A DNA stretch of 37,265 nucleotides from Muribaculaceae bacterium (GTDB lineage: Bacteria; Bacteroidota; Bacteroidia; Bacteroidales; Muribaculaceae), in assembly GCA_017935045.1 (NCBI GenBank), contig JAGBIJ010000058.1, positions 1 through 37,265 on the forward strand, in the 5' to 3' direction. Numbering within the stretch: the stretch's first letter is position 1; the number at the start of each line of letters is the position of its first letter. Below are positions 32,498 to 37,265 of the stretch, piece by piece. The notes under the pieces are model-generated. The model had not been told where the DNA came from and did no database searches. It saw nothing but the letters and a program-made list of their open reading frames with translations. The position numbers and the translations under genes were made by a program.

Positions 32498-33472
32498 ATG
32501 ACTGACCAGATCGACTATCATGTTTCCGACTGCCCTGTGCTGGCCGTAGTGATACCCTGCTACAACGAGGCCGAGGCGCTTCCCCTGACCATGCCCCGTC
32601 TGCTCGACGTGCTGGATTCGATGATTCGGTCCGGCGCAATCAGCGCGGACAGCTACGTGCTTTGTGTGGACGACGGCAGCCGCGACGGCACATGGCAATG
32701 CATCGCCGCCCTCCACGCATCCGACCGCCGCGTCCGGGGTATCGCGCTGGCCCACAACCGCGGCCACCAGTACGCCCTGCTGGCCGGACTGATGACGGTA
32801 AAAGACGAGTGCGACGCCGCCGTGAGCATTGACGCCGACATGCAGGACGATCCCAATGCCATCGCAACCATGACAGAGCGCTACCGCCAGGGTGCCGAGA
32901 TAGTCTACGGAGTGCGCAGCTCGCGCCAGACCGACACATGGTTCAAGCGCAATTCCGCCCGCGCTTTCTACAGGCTTCAGAACGCCATGGGGCTGCAAAG
33001 TGTCTACGACCATGCCGACTACCGCCTCATGTCCTCACGCGCGCTCGACATACTCAGTCAGTATCGTGAGCAGAATCTGTTTCTGCGCGGCATAGTGCCG
33101 CTCATAGGACTCAAGACCGACATCGTGACCTACGAGCGCCACGAGCGTGTGGCCGGCGAGTCCAAATACCCTCTGGCCAAAATGCTCGCGTTCTCAATCG
33201 ACGGCATTACCTCTTTCTCGGCCAAACCGCTGCGCTGGATCTTTATGACCGGCCTGACGCTGCTCCTGCTCGACATAGCTGTAGCCGTCTACGTGCTTTG
33301 CTCCTACTTCAGCGGCGACACCATCAGCGGCTGGAGCTCCATCATGCTCTCCGTCTGGTTCCTCGGCTCGCTGATTCTTATGGCCATCGGTGTCGTAGGC
33401 GAATACATCGGCAAGATATTTACCGAGGTCAAAGCCCGTCCTCGCTTCAATATCCGTGAAGCAATAAAATAA
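32498..33472 (+). CDS. Membrane-anchored family 2 glycosyltransferase (polyprenyl-phosphate type)
   Basis: 324 residues. The GT2 catalytic domain has VVIPCYNEAEALP near the N-terminus, DDGS at 58-61 and the metal-binding DADMQDDP at 112-119. ERVAGESKYPLAKML precedes two C-terminal transmembrane helices (about 247-270 and 283-305). This matches the GtrB/DPM1-like group, which moves a sugar from a nucleotide donor to undecaprenyl phosphate for later use on glycans or lipids at the periplasmic face. No matching flippase or GT-C enzyme lies beside it. The sigma-factor gene downstream has a separate candidate promoter. Confidence 0.92.
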   Translation: MTDQIDYHVSDCPVLAVVIPCYNEAEALPLTMPRLLDVLDSMIRSGAISADSYVLCVDDGSRDGTWQCIAALHASDRRVRGIALAHNRGHQYALLAGLMTVKDECDAAVSIDADMQDDPNAIATMTERYRQGAEIVYGVRSSRQTDTWFKRNSARAFYRLQNAMGLQSVYDHADYRLMSSRALDILSQYREQNLFLRGIVPLIGLKTDIVTYERHERVAGESKYPLAKMLAFSIDGITSFSAKPLRWIFMTGLTLLLLDIAVAVYVLCSYFSGDTISGWSSIMLSVWFLGSLILMAIGVVGEYIGKIFTEVKARPRFNIREAIK

Positions 33473-33481
33473 CACACGCCA

Positions 33482-33508
33482 TGAAACTTTCGGGGGATAC
33501 GCCGCGTC
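33482..33508 (+). promoter_or_regulatory. Candidate ECF-type promoter of the sigma-factor gene
   Basis: TGAAAC (33482-33487), a 17-nt spacer and CGTC (33505-33508, continuing TAA) fit the general ECF sigma promoter pattern (an AAC-containing -35 and CGTC -10). No Bacteroidetes house-keeping promoter was found in this gap. It would start RNA about 20 nt before the GTG at 33538, suggesting self-activation. Confidence 0.5.
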
Positions 33509-33537
33509 TAACGTAGCGTAACAATTCTCATATTACA

Positions 33538-34044
33538 GTGACCGACAAAGATTCCGACATGACCGCCAGGCAGCGCGCCTTCACTCTGACCGTAACCCGA
33601 TACGCGGGTGTCATCACGCGCCTGTGCTGGTACTACAGCTCCAGTCAAAGCCAGTTTGAAGACTTGCGTCAGGACACGCTGCTCAATCTCTGGCAGGGCT
33701 GGGACAGCTTTCGGGGCGCTTCAGCCCCGCAGACCTGGATTTATCGCGTATGCCTCAACACATGCGTATCATCATTCCGCAAATCCCGCCGCTGGCCTCT
33801 CAGTCTCGACTCCTCCGCTCCCCCCGACATACCTGAACCTGCAGACCCCGCTTCCGAAGCCCGCGAAGAAATCCACTCCATGTTACTGCGGCTCCCCCCT
33901 CCCGACCGCGCCATAATGCTCCTTTGGCTTGAACAACACTCCTACGATGAGATAGCCGAAATCATGGGACTCCCCCGCAATACAGTGGCCACACGCTTGC
34001 GCCGCGCAAAAATAAAACTCACTTCAATCGCAAAATCCTTATGA
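33538..34044 (+). CDS. ECF-type RNA polymerase sigma factor
   Basis: 168 residues from a GTG at 33538; an in-frame ATG at 33559 (MTARQRAF) is an alternative and would shorten it by seven residues. Region 2 reads ITRLCWYYSSSQSQFEDLRQDTLLNLWQGWDSF and region 4 SYDEIAEIMGLPRNTVATRLRRAKIKL, with a helix-turn-helix for the -35 element. There is no sigma-70 region 1 or 3. The flanking gene overlaps its stop codon by 4 nt (ATGA). The candidate ECF promoter upstream suggests autoregulation. The signal it answers cannot be inferred from its own sequence. Confidence 0.9.
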   Translation: MTDKDSDMTARQRAFTLTVTRYAGVITRLCWYYSSSQSQFEDLRQDTLLNLWQGWDSFRGASAPQTWIYRVCLNTCVSSFRKSRRWPLSLDSSAPPDIPEPADPASEAREEIHSMLLRLPPPDRAIMLLWLEQHSYDEIAEIMGLPRNTVATRLRRAKIKLTSIAKSL

Positions 34045-34613
34045 ACAGACAAGATATAGACTTAGACGACCTGAGATCCCGCTGGCAGCAGACAGACAGC
34101 CGCCTTTCCGCTCTTGAAGAACAGACCGGACGCCTTTCCGCCGATATCGACTCCCGGCGACGCACCACCGTCCTGCGCTCGCTGTCAGACCGCTATAGGC
34201 GTTTCGCCATAGTAGGTATGGTCATGGCTCCATGCTGGTGGCTTACCGCACTCAATCTGCACCTTTATGAATCGTCGGCAGCCAACTTCGCGCTCGGCCT
34301 GGCCGGAGCTGTGTTTTTCTGCCTGGCCGCCGCGCTCGACTTCGTGCTGCAAAGCCGCATAAACAGTATAGATGTACTCAGCCAAAGCGTAGGCGAAGTC
34401 TACGACAAAATAATGAAGAGCCGTCGGCTGCATCACATCAGCATGCTGACACTTATGCCATTTGCACTCACACTGATAGGCTTCTTCGCCTACGGCGGCC
34501 GCGACAACACCTACCTGCTCGCCGGCATAATCTGCGGCTTTCTGCTCGGACTTGTCATCGGTATCCGCAAATACCTCCAGTTCATGCGCGACTACCGCGC
34601 CGCCACCGCCTGA
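34041..34613 (+). CDS. Four-helix membrane protein coupled to the ECF sigma factor
   Basis: 190 residues. A charged cytoplasmic N-terminus of about 55 residues (DLDDLRSRWQQTDSRLSALEEQ, coiled-coil in character) precedes two transmembrane helices (about 56-77 and 83-103). A cytoplasmic stretch follows, then two more helices (about 132-152 and 155-176). Its start overlaps the sigma stop by 4 nt, so the pair is translationally coupled. Membrane proteins in this position often restrain ECF sigma factors, but I see no zinc-binding anti-sigma motif (HxxxCxxC). A role as an unusual anti-sigma factor is an inference from position only. Confidence 0.65.
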   Translation: MNRQDIDLDDLRSRWQQTDSRLSALEEQTGRLSADIDSRRRTTVLRSLSDRYRRFAIVGMVMAPCWWLTALNLHLYESSAANFALGLAGAVFFCLAAALDFVLQSRINSIDVLSQSVGEVYDKIMKSRRLHHISMLTLMPFALTLIGFFAYGGRDNTYLLAGIICGFLLGLVIGIRKYLQFMRDYRAATA

Positions 34614-34649
34614 CAATCCTGGCAGCCCCGACTCGGGACTACGCGAGAT

Positions 34650-34689
34650 AAAAAAGACGTTTCCAGACTGTCAGAACCTGGAAACGTCT
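34650..34689 (-). terminator. Terminator of tdh (possibly bidirectional)
   Basis: AGACGTTTCCAG (34655-34666) and CTGGAAACGTCT (34678-34689) form a perfect 12-bp stem with an 11-nt loop. On the minus strand six T residues follow (34650-34655). It may also stop the + sigma operon ending at 34613. Confidence 0.9.
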
Positions 34690-34711
34690 GTAATATTTCT
34701 AAAGAAGGGAA

Positions 34712-35698
34712 TCAGACGTGGATGACCTCGGGCTTGCGCTCGGCGATACCGAATTTCTCACGCAGATGGGCCAGCATGTGGCGGGTCATGCCATCGAGGT
34801 CATACTCGGGCTGCCAGTCCCATTCCTCGCGGGCGCAAGTGTCATCGAGGCTGTCGGGCCAGGAGTCGGCTATGGCCTGACGCAGCGGGTCGGGTACATA
34901 TTCCATCTCGAAATCGGGAACGTATTCCTTGATTTTATTGTAGATGATTTCGGGATCGAAGCTCATGGAGGCGATGTTGAAGCTATTGCGGTGTACGAGG
35001 CGCTTGGGATCGGCTTCCATTATCTCTATGGCGGCGCGCAGGGCGTCGGGCATATACATCATGTCCATGAAGGTGCCGGCGTGCAGAGGACATTTGAACT
35101 TCTCGCCTTTCACGGCTGCATAGTAGATGTCCACGGCATAGTCAGTGGTGCCGCCGCCCGGAGGAGCGACATAGCTGATAAGGCCGGGGAAGCGGACGGA
35201 ACGGGTGTCCACCCCAAAGCGCAGGGCGTAATAGTCGCTGAGGAGCTCGCCGCTGACTTTGGTAACGCCATAGATAGTACGCGGGCGCTGCACAGTGTCC
35301 TGAGGAGTCTTCACTGCGGGAGTGCCGGGTCCGAAAGAGCCGATGGAGCTGGGGGTAAACACCGCGCAGCCTTTCTCGCGGGCCACCTCAAGTGTGTTGT
35401 AAAGACCGCCGATGCCTATCTTCCAGGCGAGCTGAGGCTTGGCCTCGGCTACAGCCGAAAGGAGCGCTGCGAGATTGTAGATAGTGTCTACCTTATATTT
35501 GTCTACGGCTTCGGCTATCTGGGCGGGATTAGTGATGTCTACCAAGTGTGAGGGGCCGCTTTCCAGCAATTCGCCTTTGGGTTCCGCGCCGGGGATGTAT
35601 CCGGCCACGACGTCGCCATTGGGATATGTATGGCGCAGTTTCATTGTCAGCTCCGTGCCTATCTGGCCGGTGGCGCCGATTATGAGTACGTTTTTCAT
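34712..35698 (-). CDS. tdh: L-threonine 3-dehydrogenase (NAD-dependent, short-chain/epimerase type)
   Basis: 328 residues from the ATG at 35696-35698. Starting there gives the Rossmann loop GATGQIG right at the N-terminus, while the upstream reading frame would add 56 unrelated residues across the promoter. The catalytic YxxxK is Y143/K147 in TIYGVTK, and the nearby serine is in FTPSSIGSFGP (114-124). It is the extended short-chain dehydrogenase type of TDH, unrelated to the zinc enzyme of E. coli. It oxidises L-threonine to 2-amino-3-ketobutyrate, the substrate of the divergent neighbour kbl. A -7-like box TAATTTTG at 35737-35744 (minus strand) lies upstream without a clear -33. Confidence 0.9.
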   Translation of the reverse strand: MKNVLIIGATGQIGTELTMKLRHTYPNGDVVAGYIPGAEPKGELLESGPSHLVDITNPAQIAEAVDKYKVDTIYNLAALLSAVAEAKPQLAWKIGIGGLYNTLEVAREKGCAVFTPSSIGSFGPGTPAVKTPQDTVQRPRTIYGVTKVSGELLSDYYALRFGVDTRSVRFPGLISYVAPPGGGTTDYAVDIYYAAVKGEKFKCPLHAGTFMDMMYMPDALRAAIEIMEADPKRLVHRNSFNIASMSFDPEIIYNKIKEYVPDFEMEYVPDPLRQAIADSWPDSLDDTCAREEWDWQPEYDLDGMTRHMLAHLREKFGIAERKPEVIHV

Positions 35699-35736
35699 GC
35701 TTTCTTTGGCAATAGATTGTTTGTAGTTTTCGGAGG

Positions 35737-35744
35737 CAAAATTA
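35737..35744 (-). promoter_or_regulatory. -7 element of tdh
   Basis: TAATTTTG on the minus strand, 39 nt before the ATG, matches the -7 consensus. No TTTG is found at the expected -33 distance. Confidence 0.42.
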
Positions 35745-35826
35745 ATGTTTTTTTCCGTAACGCGCACCCTCAGGAGGCAATAAAATGGAGCTGACCCGAT
35801 TTTTTTTAAAATTGGGGACGCCGATT

Positions 35827-35858
35827 TTTGGCCATGCCAATAAATATTCGTAATTTTG
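35827..35858 (+). promoter_or_regulatory. Promoter of kbl
   Basis: TTTG (35827-35830), a 20-nt spacer and TAATTTTG (35851-35858) match the consensus exactly. Because a possible TTG start at 35856 lies inside the -7 box, this promoter supports the ATG at 35889 as the real start. Confidence 0.75.
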
Positions 35859-35888
35859 GGCAACAAAACCTATAAATCTAAAAAGGAC

Positions 35889-37082
35889 ATGTACACAGAT
35901 TTTCAGGCACACCTGCAGAAAGAGCTGCAGGCCATCAAGGATGCCGGACTCTACAAGAACGAACGTATCATCATAACCCCGCAGAAAGCCGGCATAGCCG
36001 TAGAGGGCACACCGGGCGAGGTGCTTAATTTCTGCGCCAACAATTATCTGGGCCTGAGCGACGACCCCGACCTGATCCGCGCGGCCAAGGAAGCCATGGA
36101 CAAACGCGGCTACGGCATGAGTTCCGTACGCTTCATCTGCGGCACGCAGGATCTGCACAAGGAGCTGGAGCATGCCATCTCCGACTATTTCAAGACTGAG
36201 GACACAATCCTGTACGCCGCTTGCTTCGATGCCAACGGCGGTCTGTTTGAGCCGCTGCTCACGGAAGAGGACGCCATAATCTCCGACTCTCTGAACCACG
36301 CCTCCATCATCGACGGCGTACGTCTCTGCAAAGCCAAACGCTACCGCTACGCCAATGCCGACATGGCCGATCTGGAGCGCTGCCTCCAGGAAGCTCAGGC
36401 ACAGCGCTTCCGCATCATAGCCACTGACGGTGTCTTCTCTATGGACGGCAACGTGGCTCCCATGGACAAGATAGTCGAGCTGGCCAAGAAGTACAACGCT
36501 CTGGTTATGGTCGACGAAAGCCATTCGGCCGGTGTTGTAGGCCCGACAGGCCACGGTGTGGCCGAGCAGTTCGGCGTATATGGCGACATCGACATCTTTA
36601 CCGGCACATTAGGCAAGAGCTTCGGCGGCGCAATGGGCGGCTTCACTACAGGCCGCAAGGAGATAATCGACATGCTGCGCCAGCGCTCGCGCCCCTATCT
36701 GTTCTCCAACAGCGTGGCTCCCGCCATCGTAGGCGCCAGCCTGGAGATGTTCCGCAAGCTGAAAGCCTCCGACGAACTGCACACCAAGCTGATGAAGAAC
36801 GTAGAGTACTTCCGTACCCGTATGCTTGACGCCGGCTTCGACATCAAGCCTACACAGAGCGCCATCTGCGCCGTGATGCTCTACGACGCCAAGCTGAGCC
36901 AGGATTTCGCCGCCGAGATGCAGAAAGAGGGCATCTATGTGACCGGCTTCTACTACCCCGTCGTGCCGAAAGGCCAGGCCCGCATCCGCGTGCAGCTCTC
37001 CGCCGGCCACAATCAGGAGCAGCTCGACCGCGCCATCGCCGCCTTCATCAAAGTCGGCAAGAAGCTCGGCGTCCTGAAGTAA
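35889..37082 (+). CDS. kbl: 2-amino-3-ketobutyrate CoA ligase (glycine C-acetyltransferase)
   Basis: 397 residues from the ATG at 35889; the longer frame from a TTG at 35856 would start within the promoter. It is a PLP-dependent alpha-oxoamine synthase that cleaves 2-amino-3-ketobutyrate with CoA to glycine and acetyl-CoA. Motifs are NFCANNYLGLSDDP (47-60), RFICGTQDLHKELE (81-94), NHASIIDGVRLCKA (136-149), DESHSAGVVG (209-218) and the PLP lysine in TGTLGKSFGG (K243). It is divergent from tdh, forming the two-step threonine-to-glycine route. A terminator lies 23 nt after the stop. Confidence 0.96.
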   Translation: MYTDFQAHLQKELQAIKDAGLYKNERIIITPQKAGIAVEGTPGEVLNFCANNYLGLSDDPDLIRAAKEAMDKRGYGMSSVRFICGTQDLHKELEHAISDYFKTEDTILYAACFDANGGLFEPLLTEEDAIISDSLNHASIIDGVRLCKAKRYRYANADMADLERCLQEAQAQRFRIIATDGVFSMDGNVAPMDKIVELAKKYNALVMVDESHSAGVVGPTGHGVAEQFGVYGDIDIFTGTLGKSFGGAMGGFTTGRKEIIDMLRQRSRPYLFSNSVAPAIVGASLEMFRKLKASDELHTKLMKNVEYFRTRMLDAGFDIKPTQSAICAVMLYDAKLSQDFAAEMQKEGIYVTGFYYPVVPKGQARIRVQLSAGHNQEQLDRAIAAFIKVGKKLGVLK

Positions 37083-37104
37083 CACTATACACTACGCTAT
37101 ACAG

Positions 37105-37138
37105 GCCCGGAGGAGAGCGGCGCTCTCTTCCGGGCTTT
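37105..37138 (+). terminator. Terminator of kbl
   Basis: GCCCGG (37105-37110) pairs with CCGGGC (37130-37135). The stem continues through an A-U and a G-U pair into GAGAGC/GCTCTC with a 3-nt loop. It is followed by only three T residues. Confidence 0.75.
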
Positions 37139-37265
37139 CGCTGCCTGCCCAGATTCAACAACGAAGTGCAAAGACCTTCGATCTGAATAGCCTCCACATT
37201 TTTTGACGCTTGAGACTTAATGGCGGATTGGGGATGGGGCTTCACAAGCCCACAGCCCCTCCCCA
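37139..37265. other. Right-edge intergenic segment with nested G/C-tract repeats
   Basis: No gene is convincing here. GGGCTT (37237-37242) pairs with AAGCCC (37246-37251), and TGGGG (37229-37233) could pair with CCCCA (37261-37265), so a nested hairpin is cut by the window edge. It may be the edge of a repeat or small mobile element, but this cannot be settled from one copy. Confidence 0.3.

Noticed and set aside
33481-33516. 11-codon leader ORF (ATG at 33481) before the sigma factor
   Set aside because: It coincides with the candidate ECF promoter elements, so it would not be fully transcribed; more likely chance.
35699-35866. 56-residue N-terminal extension of tdh
   Set aside because: It runs through the -7 box and overlaps the divergent kbl promoter; the Rossmann motif sits correctly from the ATG at 35698.
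35856-35888. TTG start for kbl
   Set aside because: The TTG is part of the consensus -7 box, so it would not be in the mRNA.
37048-37245. 65-codon open frame on the minus strand at the right edge
   Set aside because: It overlaps the kbl 3' end and its terminator and shows no known domain.
1-37265. tRNA, rRNA, CRISPR arrays, prophage or integrase genes
   Set aside because: Looked for in the gaps between genes; no cloverleaf, regularly spaced repeats or phage genes were seen.

Overview
The window reads as chromosomal DNA of a gut-type member of Bacteroidales. The coding DNA is fairly GC-rich for the order, so a Muribaculaceae-like bacterium is my best guess, but I cannot fix the genus. The evidence is: (i) many upstream regions carry the Bacteroidetes promoter pair, TTTG about 19-20 nt before TAnnTTTG; (ii) two large secreted proteins end in type IX secretion (T9SS) sorting domains; (iii) the gene families are typical of the order (BspA-like leucine-rich repeats, DUF5074 propeller, M49 peptidase, reverse rubrerythrin).

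Layout. 1-124 is the 5' end of an ISAs1-type transposase gene running off the left edge. 256-2610 (-) is a BspA-like surface protein, followed by an AT-rich gap and a biotin-carrying oxaloacetate/pyruvate carboxyltransferase (3277-5145, -). A secreted protein of unknown function (5526-6578, +) converges on a major OmpA-type porin (6657-7913, -). From 8208 to 15575 six genes run on the + strand, probably as one transcription unit: a degenerate LytM membrane protein, dxr, rseP, an rlmI-like methyltransferase, a small secreted protein with an Ivy-like C-x-x-H-x-C loop, and an M49 peptidase; a strong terminator follows. A second + unit (15770-18564) holds three tandem paralogous outer-membrane proteins and an AlkD-like HEAT protein. 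It converges on a class A penicillin-binding protein (18643-21135, -) across an almost uninterrupted 29-bp hairpin.

The most interesting locus is 21308-25350 (-). A clear cobalamin riboswitch precedes a 1214-residue surface protein made of about six Ig-like modules, a DUF5074/YncE-like beta-propeller and a T9SS sorting domain. By analogy with the B12-capturing surface propellers of Bacteroidetes (BtuG type), I infer a surface cobalamin-binding protein with a long stalk, placed away from any btuB operon.

The right part holds housekeeping and envelope genes: rpmE2 with a structured leader, tilS, reverse rubrerythrin, an SGNH hydrolase plus glycosyltransferase pair, a minus-strand group (EamA exporter, YitT-family protein, unknown secreted protein), a membrane-anchored glycosyltransferase, an ECF sigma factor with a candidate self-type promoter and an overlapping membrane partner, and the divergent threonine-degradation pair tdh/kbl. 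I saw no tRNA, rRNA, CRISPR array or prophage.
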